In this document: piece by piece, positions 51,768-59,824 of the stretch
Numbering within the stretch: position 1 is the stretch's first letter
Layout: each line of letters opens with the position of its first letter
NCBI GenBank assembly: GCA_017934545.1
Contig: JAGBJI010000008.1
Span: 124,001-188,000 of the forward strand
Direction of reading: 5' to 3'
Origin: Bacteroidales bacterium
Lineage (GTDB): Bacteria > Bacteroidota > Bacteroidia > Bacteroidales > P3
Length of the DNA stretch: 64,000 nucleotides
Position numbers and translations under genes: made by a program
The notes under the pieces: model-generated
Database searches by the model: none
What the model saw: only the letters and a program-made list of their open reading frames with translations
Told to the model about the DNA's origin: nothing

Positions 51768-52976
51768 ATGTACAAAGACAATAATATTCAATGGCAAGAA
51801 GGTATGTATAAAAGTATTACCTTTATTGTTACGAAAGATTGTCAGTTGGCTTGTAAATATTGCTACCTTGTGGGGAAAAACGAAAAAGAACGTATGACCT
51901 TTGAGGTAGCAAAACAAGCCATAGACTATATTTTAGCCAGAGAAGAGGAATTTACCGAACAGTCGGTAACGTGGGATTTTATCGGAGGCGAACCTTTCTT
52001 GGAAATAGAGTTGATAGATAAGATTTGCGACTACTTAAAACTGCGGATGTTTGAGTTAAACCACCATTGGTTCAATTCTTACCGCTTCAACTTCTCCACA
52101 AACGGCATAAACTACTCCACCAAAGCCGTACAAGATTACATAAAGAAGAATTTTACACATTTGAGTATAGGAATAACCATTGACGGAACTGAACTTAAGC
52201 ACGATTTAAACCGTGTCTATAAGGTAACAGGCAAAGGCTCTTATCAGGATGTGGTGAAAAATATTCCTTTATGGCTGAAACAGTTCCTAAATGCAGGCAC
52301 CAAGGTAACGATTTCCTCTGCCGACATACCTTATATCAAAGAAAGTGTACTGCATCTGTATTCTCTTGGAATAAAGCAGGTGAATATCAACGTGGTATTC
52401 GAAGACGTTTGGCAGGAAGGCGATGACAAGAGATTCGAGGAGCAATTGATTAGTCTGGCAGATGAAATCATTGACAAGGGATATTATAAGGATTATGCGT
52501 GTTCATTTTTCAGCGAACGTTTAGGCAAACCTTTGGATAAGGTGTTGATGAATCAAAACTGGTGCGGGGCAGGAAAAATGCTCAGTGTGGATGCTCACGG
52601 CAATTTTTACCCATGTACGCGTTTTGCACAGTATTCTCTGCGGGACAAAAAGGCATGGATTATCGGCAATATCAAAGACGGTATTGATAAAAACAAGTTG
52701 CGTCCTTTCCTTTGCTTAGACCGTTGTACTCAAAGTAAACAAGAATGTATTGACTGCGAAGTTGCCGAAGGTTGTGCGTGGTGTCAAGGCGAAAACTACG
52801 ATGCCGCCGAAACTCCTACCATATATCAGCGTTCTACGGCTATATGTAAGATGCACAAGGCGAGAGTTCGGGCGAATAACTACTATTGGAACAAACTTTA
52901 CCGCAAACTTGAGTTAGAGGGTGAGCGTGAAGAGTTTGAGAAGAACAAAAAAGAAGTTAAACATCAAATTTGTTAA
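51768..52976 (+). CDS. Radical SAM/SPASM peptide maturase
   Basis: A 402-residue enzyme. The radical SAM cluster motif CQLACKYCYL has Cys25, Cys29 and Cys32. WDFIGGEPFLE matches the GGEP SAM-binding motif. A C-terminal SPASM region for extra Fe-S clusters follows (CGAGKMLSVDAHGNFYPCTRFAQY, then CLDRCTQSKQECIDCEVAEGCAWCQG and CKMH). SPASM enzymes modify ribosomal peptides, for example by Cys-to-carbon thioether bonds. With a CXXX-rich precursor next door, a thioether-type modification is a reasonable inference. Confidence 0.9.
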   Translation: MYKDNNIQWQEGMYKSITFIVTKDCQLACKYCYLVGKNEKERMTFEVAKQAIDYILAREEEFTEQSVTWDFIGGEPFLEIELIDKICDYLKLRMFELNHHWFNSYRFNFSTNGINYSTKAVQDYIKKNFTHLSIGITIDGTELKHDLNRVYKVTGKGSYQDVVKNIPLWLKQFLNAGTKVTISSADIPYIKESVLHLYSLGIKQVNINVVFEDVWQEGDDKRFEEQLISLADEIIDKGYYKDYACSFFSERLGKPLDKVLMNQNWCGAGKMLSVDAHGNFYPCTRFAQYSLRDKKAWIIGNIKDGIDKNKLRPFLCLDRCTQSKQECIDCEVAEGCAWCQGENYDAAETPTIYQRSTAICKMHKARVRANNYYWNKLYRKLELEGEREEFEKNKKEVKHQIC

Positions 52977-52980
52977 GGTT

Positions 52981-54051
52981 ATGTTACAATATTTAGTTAT
53001 ATTATTAAGTAAGGACAGCGTTTCCTATTGCCACTATGACGCAAGGTTTTCGGACAGTAACGCTGTTAATAGCGATAAGCAGACGGAATGGGCGGAAAAC
53101 AATTTGATAAGTAAAGAAGATTTGAAAGCAGGTATTCTTTTCGCTATGAAAGAAAATCTGAACATTCAATTTGTTTATCCGAAAAAGGAGCTGCCGCAGG
53201 ATTATAAGGACATAATACATACTATTGACCATACGGATATACGCCATATTTCAGCAAAAACTAATCCTGCCGCAAAAGGATCTGACCAAACGGAAGTGCT
53301 TTTGCAGGATACGGTATGGATTGCGGACAGTATAAAGGAATTTACTCAAAGTAATCTGACGGATAAGAAAGTTGCGGTTATAAGGTGTGATAAGGAAGAA
53401 TTATTATCGCATTTCAGAAAAATCTCTTGCGAAGAGACTGAAATCTCATGCGAAGAGACGGCCGTCCCATGCGAAGAGATTTTCGGGATAAATGAAAAGA
53501 CTTCTTTGGAAAGGATAAATATCGTAATAAAAGATATTGATACTTTTACAGATAGCGATTTTACGGAATACAAGTCGGTGCTTAGCAAGATTTCTTTGGC
53601 TCTTGAAAGAATTTATAAGCAAGGAAAATTCCTGCAAATCAATATTCTGACTGACAGAATTATGCTTGACAAGATGAATAACTGCAATGCAGGGGATAAT
53701 AACTTAACATTGGCTCCTGACGGCAGATTTTATATTTGTCCTGCGTTTTACTATTCGGGTGAGGAGGCTGTCGGCGATTTGCAGACGGGAATTGATATAA
53801 AAAATCCGCAACTTTACCGCTTGGAGTACGCTCCTTTGTGCCGTGAGTGCGACAGTTATCATTGCAAAAGGTGTGTTTGGCTGAATAAGAAAACAACATT
53901 GGAAGTCAATACCCCGTCTCATGAGCAGTGTGTGGTAAGTCATTTGGAAAGGAACGCATCAAGGGAATTTCTTTTGAGAACAAAGATTTTTGACAAGGAA
54001 ATAAAGGAAATTGATTACTTAGACCCGTTTGACGTTAGGAAACAATGGTAA
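52981..54051 (+). CDS. Second CXXX-peptide maturase, SPASM-like without a radical SAM core motif
   Basis: A 356-residue protein. It has no CxxxCxxC in its N-terminal half, but the C-terminal part has SPASM-like cysteines (CNAGDNNLTLAPDGRFYICPAFYYSG, then LCRECDSYHCKRCVWLNKK and HEQC). It may hold iron-sulfur clusters and act with the radical SAM enzyme. A 21-bp triplication near 53425-53490 encodes ISCEETE-ISCEETA-VPCEEIF, adding three Cys. The frame opens earlier at GTG 52921, inside the previous gene, but ATG 52981 is the more natural start. TIGRFAM lists a 'CXXX repeat peptide maturase' that I believe this is. Confidence 0.75.
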   Translation: MLQYLVILLSKDSVSYCHYDARFSDSNAVNSDKQTEWAENNLISKEDLKAGILFAMKENLNIQFVYPKKELPQDYKDIIHTIDHTDIRHISAKTNPAAKGSDQTEVLLQDTVWIADSIKEFTQSNLTDKKVAVIRCDKEELLSHFRKISCEETEISCEETAVPCEEIFGINEKTSLERINIVIKDIDTFTDSDFTEYKSVLSKISLALERIYKQGKFLQINILTDRIMLDKMNNCNAGDNNLTLAPDGRFYICPAFYYSGEEAVGDLQTGIDIKNPQLYRLEYAPLCRECDSYHCKRCVWLNKKTTLEVNTPSHEQCVVSHLERNASREFLLRTKIFDKEIKEIDYLDPFDVRKQW

Positions 54052-54073
54052 AATTTTTTAAATATTTATTGCA

Positions 54074-54343
54074 ATGAAAAGAAAAGTAGGACAGGTAACA
54101 ACAGAAGAGAAGAATGCAATCCAACAACTCTTTGAACGCAGAAACGGACTTAGCGAATTGTCTAAAGTTTTGACGGCAGACAATACGGAATTGTACGAAA
54201 AGTTAGTAAAAGATATGGGCTTTACTTCCGCAAAATTTCAGCAGTGGTGGAATGATACGTCTGCCAAATATAAATGGGAAGGAGCGGAAAACGGCAATTG
54301 GGAAATAAATTTTGAAACTTGTGAAATCTTTTTAAATTGTTAG
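54074..54343 (+). CDS. Small CXXX-peptide modification system protein
   Basis: An 89-residue protein (KRKVGQVTTEEKNAIQQLFERRNGLSELSKVLTADNTELYEKLV, then a Trp-rich end FQQWWNDTSAKYKWEGAENGNWEINFETCEIFLNC). It fits, from memory, the short 'CXXX repeat peptide modification system protein' family; the assignment rests mostly on gene context. It is 22 bp after the second maturase and 6 bp before tatA. Confidence 0.65.
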   Translation: MKRKVGQVTTEEKNAIQQLFERRNGLSELSKVLTADNTELYEKLVKDMGFTSAKFQQWWNDTSAKYKWEGAENGNWEINFETCEIFLNC

Positions 54344-54349
54344 AGGCTT

Positions 54350-54613
54350 ATGATACATATACCTTTATTGATGATAGGCACTACCGAATTGTTAGTTATA
54401 GGCGGTGCGGTGTTGTTGCTTTTCGGCGGAAAGAAAATCCCAGAACTTATGCGTTCTTTGGGTAGCGGTGTCAAGGAATTTAAACAAGGAATGAACGAAG
54501 TTACCAATCCTGACACTGACAAGCAAAAAGAAGAAACCAAAGAGGAAGATTCTTCAAAGGAAAACCAACAACCGCAGCAGGAAACCGCAACCGATGACGG
54601 CAAAGAGGGATAA
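54350..54613 (+). CDS. tatA: Twin-arginine translocase subunit TatA/TatE type
   Basis: An 87-residue protein with one N-terminal transmembrane helix ([18 protein letters not shown]), the hinge [13 protein letters not shown], an amphipathic helix ([11 protein letters not shown]) and a charged Gln/Glu-rich tail. TatA forms the protein-conducting part of the Tat system. It lies inside the peptide cluster and overlaps tatC by 20 bp, which ties this Tat system to the Tat-signal precursor at 51107. Confidence 0.92.
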   Translation: MIHIPLLMIGTTELLVIGGAVLLLFGGKKIPELMRSLGSGVKEFKQGMNEVTNPDTDKQKEETKEEDSSKENQQPQQETATDDGKEG

Positions 54614-55397
54614 CAAGGTGCAGAAGCTTACATTCTCGGGGCATCTTGACGTATTTCGTAAGATGCTCTTGAGAATTATTGCCGTCAGTGGCGTATTGTC
54701 TGCATTGATATTTATAAATAAGCAGACGACATTTGATATTCTCTTCGCTCCGAGGGAATGGAATTTCATTACTTACCGATTAATAGAAAGTCTTTTGCAA
54801 ACTTGCGGCATTGACTTTCATTTTCAGCCTTACCATGTCAAGATGATAAGTACTGATTTGTCCGCTCAATTTATGATGCACCTGTCTACATCGCTTTATC
54901 TCGGACTTTTGCTGTCTTCTCCTTACATAATGTTTGAGTTATTCCGCTTCGTACTGCCTGCATTATACGAAAAAGAGAAGAAATCTTCGGTATTGGTTGC
55001 CGTAAGTATGTACATGCTGTTCGCAATGGGCGTTTTGATGAATTATTTTGTAATCTTCCCCGTGTCTTTTCGGTTCTTGGGGACTTACAGTGTGGATCCG
55101 TCGGTGGAAAGTACGATAACGCTGGCATCATATATCAAAACATTTTCCACTCTTACCTTTGTGCTTGGACTGATATTCCAATTGCCGATAGTGTCTTATA
55201 TCCTTGCGAAAATGAATGTAATTCAGGCGGAATTTCTTTCGCACTACCGCAAACACGCATTCATAATTATTTTGGTAGTGTCCGCAATCATCACTCCGCC
55301 TGACCTATTCACGTTGTTTTTAGTAACAATCCCGATGTATTTGTTATATGAAATTTGCATAATCATCGCAAAACGGGTACGCAAAACAGAAGAGTAG
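54594..55397 (+). CDS. tatC: Twin-arginine translocase subunit TatC
   Basis: A 267-residue membrane protein. It has the cytoplasmic TatC N-terminus ([18 protein letters not shown]) and six predicted helices: about 18-38, 95-120, 130-155, 180-205, 215-232 and 235-255. [23 protein letters not shown] and the C-terminal [29 protein letters not shown] are typical. TatC recognises the twin-arginine motif. It is translationally coupled to tatA. No tatB is present, as in minimal TatAC systems. Confidence 0.94.
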   Translation: MTAKRDNKVQKLTFSGHLDVFRKMLLRIIAVSGVLSALIFINKQTTFDILFAPREWNFITYRLIESLLQTCGIDFHFQPYHVKMISTDLSAQFMMHLSTSLYLGLLLSSPYIMFELFRFVLPALYEKEKKSSVLVAVSMYMLFAMGVLMNYFVIFPVSFRFLGTYSVDPSVESTITLASYIKTFSTLTFVLGLIFQLPIVSYILAKMNVIQAEFLSHYRKHAFIIILVVSAIITPPDLFTLFLVTIPMYLLYEICIIIAKRVRKTEE

Positions 55398-55446
55398 GGG
55401 CTAAGATGTGCTAGTAATTTACGAATATTAGAAATAAAATATTTAT

Positions 55447-55504
55447 ATTTTTAATAAAAATTTGCAATGTATTGCAAATTTTTATTAAAAATGTCGTAAA
55501 TTTG
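55447..55504 (+). promoter_or_regulatory. Promoter overlapped by a 46-bp perfect palindrome
   Basis: Arms 55447-55468 and 55471-55492 (22 bp each) pair without mismatch around a central gt; the core reads TTTGCAAT-gt-ATTGCAAA. The -7 element TAAATTTG is at 55497-55504, so the right arm covers the -33 position. This is an obvious operator candidate for the ATPase gene at 55530. Confidence 0.75.
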
Positions 55505-55529
55505 CAGTCTAATTCAAATTTATTATAAT

Positions 55530-56726
55530 ATGATATTACGACAGGAATATTTGCAAACACTTGACAGATGGCGTGATAAAAAGGTTATAAAAGTGATAAC
55601 TGGCATCAGAAGATGCGGAAAGAGTTATTTGATGAACAGTTTTATAGATACGCTTCTTAAAGACGGTGTAAGTAAAAAGCAAATTCAGCACTTTAATTTG
55701 GAAGATCTAGATAATGAAAAGTATTTAGATTATCATAATTTGTATTCAAACATCAAGAAAAACTTACTTGACGGCAAGATGAACTATATTTTTCTGGACG
55801 AAGTTCAACTTGTAAAAGATTTTCAGCGATGTGTGGACAGTCTTTTTTTACTTGACAATATTGACATATATCTTACAGGTTCTAATGCTTATTTACTTTC
55901 GGGTGAGATAGCAACTCTGTTATCGGGAAGGTATATTGAAATCAATATGTTGCCGTTTTCTTTCAAGGAATATTCACTTGCCTTTGACAGTATAACAAAA
56001 GAAAACCTTTACAGGCAATATACCGAATACACTTCCTTTCCTTATGCCGTGCAGTTGCAGGATGATTTGTATCAGGTCAGGGAGTACTTGAACGGTATTT
56101 ATAATACAATAGTTTTAAAGGATATTGTGTCCCGTAAAAAGATAAATGACGTACTTCTGTTGGAAAGTGTGATAAGGTTTTTGGCAGATAACGTCGGTAA
56201 TGTTACATCTGTAAAGCGTATAAGTGACACTCTGTCTTCCAATGGCAGAAAAATATCTTCCCATACGACAGAAAGTTATATTGAAGCCTTAATTGAAAGC
56301 TATGTTTTCTATCCTGTGAGGCGTTATGACATAAAAGGATTGCAGTTTTTGAAAACAGGACAAAAGTATTACTTAACTGATGTCGGCCTTAGGAATATTC
56401 TGCTATCCCAAAAGACAGTTGATTTGGGTAGAATGCTGGAAAATATCGTGTTTTTGGAACTTTACCGCAGGGGTCTTACTGTTTATGTCGGTAAAAACGA
56501 TAAACAGGAGATTGATTTCATAACACTCAAAGGCAATAACAGAGCTTACTATCAGGTTGCCTTATCTGTGAGAGACGAAAACACATTGCAAAGGGAACTT
56601 TTGCCGCTTTCGGAAATTAATGACCATTATCCCAAATATCTTCTTACAATGGATAACGATATGGTGCAAAATTTCGACGGTATAAAGAAACTTTATGTCC
56701 TTGATTGGTTAATGGGGAAGATTTAA
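55530..56726 (+). CDS. AAA family ATPase with DUF4143
   Basis: A 398-residue relative of the protein at 43542, from a different subfamily. It has Walker A ITGIRRCGKSYLMNSF (about 22-37), Walker B YIFLDEVQLVKDFQ and LTGSNAYLLSGEIATLLSGRYIEI. The winged-helix region is VKRISDTLSSNGRKISSHTTESYIEALIESYVFYPVRRYD, and the C-terminal DUF4143 nuclease-like strand is KQEIDFITLKGNNRAYYQVALS. Full length; biological role unknown. It is transcribed from its own palindrome-controlled promoter and is not part of the Tat operon. Confidence 0.9.
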   Translation: MILRQEYLQTLDRWRDKKVIKVITGIRRCGKSYLMNSFIDTLLKDGVSKKQIQHFNLEDLDNEKYLDYHNLYSNIKKNLLDGKMNYIFLDEVQLVKDFQRCVDSLFLLDNIDIYLTGSNAYLLSGEIATLLSGRYIEINMLPFSFKEYSLAFDSITKENLYRQYTEYTSFPYAVQLQDDLYQVREYLNGIYNTIVLKDIVSRKKINDVLLLESVIRFLADNVGNVTSVKRISDTLSSNGRKISSHTTESYIEALIESYVFYPVRRYDIKGLQFLKTGQKYYLTDVGLRNILLSQKTVDLGRMLENIVFLELYRRGLTVYVGKNDKQEIDFITLKGNNRAYYQVALSVRDENTLQRELLPLSEINDHYPKYLLTMDNDMVQNFDGIKKLYVLDWLMGKI

Positions 56727-56734
56727 ATTTGATT

Positions 56735-56805
56735 AGTTGGGCTTTTCACCCCGTCTGACCTTTTCAGTAAAGTGCAGAAAGGCGGAAGCGGAATATGATT
56801 TTATT
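56735..56805. repeat. Degenerate family C remnant, and the following gap
   Basis: CCTTTTCAGTAAAGTGCAGAAAGGCGGAAGCGG (about 56759-56791, not continuous identity) resembles the right flank of family C copies (AGAAAGGCGGAAGTAA) without the central hairpin. The remainder of the gap (to 57068) is AT-rich leader. TACTTTTG at 57031-57038 is a -7 element for the gene at 57069. Confidence 0.5.
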
Positions 56806-57068
56806 TTTAATGAAACGCATTTTTAATAGAATAAGGTGAAAGATATTGGTAATTGCGGTGATATTTTCGTATTTTGATTATATTGAAAATTTCTGATACA
56901 AGGAAATAACTTTGATAATAATGTGTTATAATAATGTATTATCAGCAAAACTGAAAATTATACTTAGAGGTGTTAGACTTTAAAGTGTAATTTTTATTAT
57001 ACTTTTGTTGGCTGTTAAAATAATTCTGTGTACTTTTGCTTAACTTTTTGCAATTAGTACAATACAAT

Positions 57069-58343
57069 ATGGTTATGACAAGAGAAGACAGAATCAATGT
57101 TTACAGGCAGACGATCGCAGTTTGCAATCAAGGATGGTATATTGACGCCAACGGCAACAGAATTGATTTGCCCGATGATACACAAATAGCGGAGAATACG
57201 CAGTTTTATGACAAAGAATTTACGGTTGATGACATTAAAGCGAATAATCAACCGACAGAAATCACAGTTATCAATACCGATACCATAAATGCAGCACACA
57301 ATTTATTGCTTGACGGATATAATCCCGTTGCTTTGAACTTTGCAAACAGACATAATCCCGGCGGAGGGGTGATTGGCGGAAGCAGAGCCCAGGAAGAAAG
57401 TCTTTTCCGTGCGACTAATCTCTTCCGTTCGTTATATCAATACATCTATTACGCAGAAGAGTACGGTGTGAAAAGAAATCCCGACCGTCAATACCCAATG
57501 GACAGACATTTCGGGGGAATTTACACTCCTAATGCCACGGTTTTCAGAGATTCCAACAAAGATTATGTGTTTATAAGCAAGCCTTATCAAATTTCTTTCA
57601 TTGCTGTTGCTGCTTTGAACCGACCCCGTTTGATTGATGACAAATTTCTTAATGACAAAGATGCACAAACAACCAAGGATAAGATAAGAACAATCCTTCG
57701 AATCGGACTTAAAAACAGTCATGACGCAATTGTCTTGGGTGCTTTCGGATGCGGTGCTTTCCATAATCCGCCTGCACATCTTGCAAAGATATTTCATCAG
57801 GTTATAGAGGAAAAAGAATTTAAGGATAAATACAAAAAGATTGTTTTTGCTATAATTGAAGACCATAATTCCACAAACGGCAATTTTAAACCGTTTTATG
57901 ATGAATTTAATAACTCATTATTTGATACGGAAAATACAAAAGAGAATAACAGACCTAAATTTACGCCGAATCATATCAATTCTTTGAAAGACGATGAAGT
58001 GTTTGTTTTCGGCAGTAACTTACAAGGAATGCATGCAGGCGGTGCTGCACGGGCTGCGGTAGTAAAATTCGGAGCCATAATGGGACAAGGCGTCGGTATG
58101 CAGGGACAATCCTACGCTATTCCTACAATGCACGGCGGCGTTGAAACCATTAAACCCTACGTTGATGAGTTTATAGAATACGCAAAACAGCATAAAGACA
58201 AGTTTTTCTATGTAACACGTATCGGATGCGGGATAGCGGGTTTCTTGGATGAGGAGATAGCACCGTTATTTGTAAAGGCAGTCGGAGAAAGTAACATCTG
58301 CCTGCCGCAAAGTTTCGCCGATATTTTGTATAATGATAAATAA
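57069..58343 (+). CDS. Bacterial-type poly(ADP-ribose) glycohydrolase fused to a second ADP-ribose-related domain
   Basis: A protein of 424 residues. The N-terminal part (about 1-285) is a microbial-type PARG/TIGR02452 macrodomain with the signature NPGGGVIGGSRAQEE (GGG...QEE catalytic loop) and VLGAFGCGAFHNPP. The C-terminal part (about 295-420; LKDDEVFVFGSNLQGMHAGGAARAAVVKFGAIMGQGVGMQGQSYAIPTM, TRIGCGIAGFLDEEIAPLF) matches a small family also found alone in phages and bacteria. It looks macrodomain-like, with its own Gly-rich loop. Likely role: removal of ADP-ribose from proteins or nucleic acids. ATG 57069 or 57075 follows the promoter; an in-frame TTG at 57036 lies inside the -7 element. 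Confidence 0.85.
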   Translation: MVMTREDRINVYRQTIAVCNQGWYIDANGNRIDLPDDTQIAENTQFYDKEFTVDDIKANNQPTEITVINTDTINAAHNLLLDGYNPVALNFANRHNPGGGVIGGSRAQEESLFRATNLFRSLYQYIYYAEEYGVKRNPDRQYPMDRHFGGIYTPNATVFRDSNKDYVFISKPYQISFIAVAALNRPRLIDDKFLNDKDAQTTKDKIRTILRIGLKNSHDAIVLGAFGCGAFHNPPAHLAKIFHQVIEEKEFKDKYKKIVFAIIEDHNSTNGNFKPFYDEFNNSLFDTENTKENNRPKFTPNHINSLKDDEVFVFGSNLQGMHAGGAARAAVVKFGAIMGQGVGMQGQSYAIPTMHGGVETIKPYVDEFIEYAKQHKDKFFYVTRIGCGIAGFLDEEIAPLFVKAVGESNICLPQSFADILYNDK

Positions 58344-58502
58344 TTTTCATAATCCGTTATTTACCAACAATAGATAGAGGCCTAACTTAATACAGAGGAA
58401 TAAAATATAACCATCAAAAACCAATACGACATCACACAAAATTAAAGTCGCACTTTATTTCAATAATGTCGGATATTATTTCAGTAAAGTGCGGTTTGGT
58501 TT

Positions 58503-58613
58503 TTGCCTTTTCAGAAAACAATTTTGAAAAAAGGGGGTTTTTTACACGAAAAAAACCCCCTTTTTTGATGTAAAAAACCCCCTTTTTTTGAAACTCTTTT
58601 CTGAAAAGGCAAC
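58503..58613. repeat. Repeat family C, copy 2
   Basis: A 111-bp element with inverted ends TTGCCTTTTCAGAAAA (58503-58518) and TTTTCTGAAAAGGCAA (58597-58612) and the same inner GGGGG/CCCCC hairpin as copy 1. Downstream similarity to copy 1 continues to about 58680, then resumes at the promoter motif TTATTCGTACTTTTGCA. The rest of the 58344-58812 gap is AT-rich without a recognisable feature. Confidence 0.85.
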
Positions 58614-58771
58614 AGCAAAGTACAGAAAGGCGGAAGTAAATGGTTGTTTTGTAAAAAATAAAAAAACATTACGTAAAAATAAAACTTCAAAATATAAAAA
58701 TTATCGGTATTTAAAACGGTATTATTTATTGATTTTGGATTAATACATCTTGTTATTCAAAAATTTATTCG

Positions 58772-58779
58772 TACTTTTG
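58772..58779 (+). promoter_or_regulatory. -7 element in the shared TTATTCGTACTTTTGCA motif
   Basis: TACTTTTG, predicted start near 58783, leader of about 30 nt to ATG 58813. Confidence 0.6.
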
Positions 58780-58812
58780 CAGTCGGTAATAACAGATAAG
58801 AACAACAGGCAA

Positions 58813-59055
58813 ATGAACAGTGTGAGTGTATGATTGGATGTTCCCCGTTCGGAATTGCGTTTTTTGAAGAAATTTGCTAAAGGTATGGGTTGGAAATGCA
58901 ATGACATTGTTGTAGGTGACAGTCTTTATGATTCCGAAAGCGGATTGTATCTCAACGAAGAAACTATGCAGACTGTCAGGGAGATAGAAGACGGTACGGC
59001 AGAATTGTATTATGCAAAAGATGCAGCGGATTTAATTGCACAATGTTTGAAATGA
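58813..59055 (+). pseudogene. Small antitoxin-like protein with an in-frame TGA
   Basis: ATG 58813 gives MNSVSV, then TGA at 58831-58833, then the same frame continues with LDVPRSELRFLKKFAKGMGWKC ... DGTAELYYAKDAADLIAQCLK. The pattern beta strand - VPRSELRFLKKFAKGMGW resembles small Bacteroidota proteins that pair with toxin-like partners, and those normally begin with a strand like MNSVSV. Either a nonsense mutation has disabled the gene or translation begins at TTG 58834 (73 residues). It ends 1 bp before the next gene. Confidence 0.55.
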
Positions 59056-59056
59056 T

Positions 59057-59659
59057 ATGGGGTACACTTTAGTTTATACCGATGAATTTAAGACTCAAAT
59101 AGAAAACAATTGGGTAAAACTTTTTACAAGTAAAGAAATTGTAGAAAAAGACGGGTTATATATTTTTGCATGTAGATATGATAATCATCTTGATTATGAG
59201 GCGTATTTTCTAAATAAAGGTGAAAAATATTGGAAATACTTCATAGATGAATTTTCTCATAGTGATGGATGGATGACAATAGACCCTCTTGCAGTACATT
59301 ATATTCCTCCTTATGATAAAGACAATAATACGGGCTGGGCAAACATATCTCAAGGTTGTTATGACCGCAGAACTAATTTGTGCATAGTCGCATATACATT
59401 GGATAATCAAATAAAATATGCATTTTATCATTATGATTTGGACCCTATAGAAGATGATGAATTTAATAAAAAGTATAAAGATATAAACGAGAGAATAAGT
59501 TATTTATCAAGTATAAGACATAAAATAAGTTTAGAAGGAATGTATTTATTTCATAAATGCAACGAGGGTGACCATATCAGACATTGGAATCAAGTATTTC
59601 AAGAGCCTAAAATTCCGTTTCTGAAAAGAATTTTCAGAAGGGTAGGTCGGGGTAAATAA
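59057..59659 (+). CDS. Hypothetical protein, partner of the small upstream gene
   Basis: A 200-residue acidic/aromatic protein with no family I recognise (IFACRYDNHLDYEAYFLNKGEKYWKYFIDEFSHSDGWMTIDPLAVHYIPPYDKDNNTGWANISQGCYDRRTNLCIVAYTLDNQIKYAFYHY) and a basic tail (PFLKRIFRRVGRGK). No signal peptide or membrane helix. It starts 1 bp after the small gene, so the two are one transcription unit, and its codon use is AT-rich. It might be an immunity-type or toxin-antitoxin protein, but nothing in the sequence proves that. Confidence 0.6.
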   Translation: MGYTLVYTDEFKTQIENNWVKLFTSKEIVEKDGLYIFACRYDNHLDYEAYFLNKGEKYWKYFIDEFSHSDGWMTIDPLAVHYIPPYDKDNNTGWANISQGCYDRRTNLCIVAYTLDNQIKYAFYHYDLDPIEDDEFNKKYKDINERISYLSSIRHKISLEGMYLFHKCNEGDHIRHWNQVFQEPKIPFLKRIFRRVGRGK

Positions 59660-59691
59660 AAGCGTAATATAGTATTTTCTTAAACGTGCAT

Positions 59692-59722
59692 TTTGCAGAT
59701 ACGGATAATTTGATTAACTTTG
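59692..59722 (+). promoter_or_regulatory. Consensus promoter of the rlmI-like gene
   Basis: TTTG (59692-59695), a 19-bp spacer and TAACTTTG (59715-59722). Start near 59726; leader of about 100-130 nt. Confidence 0.8.
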
Positions 59723-59824
59723 CACACGTGTTTTAGTATTGCATTGTGTGCAGTGCTGAAAAATTGCAGGCAACTTTTATAGGTTTTAAAGCATGATTCG
59801 GTTTTCTTTAACTGTAAACCAAAC

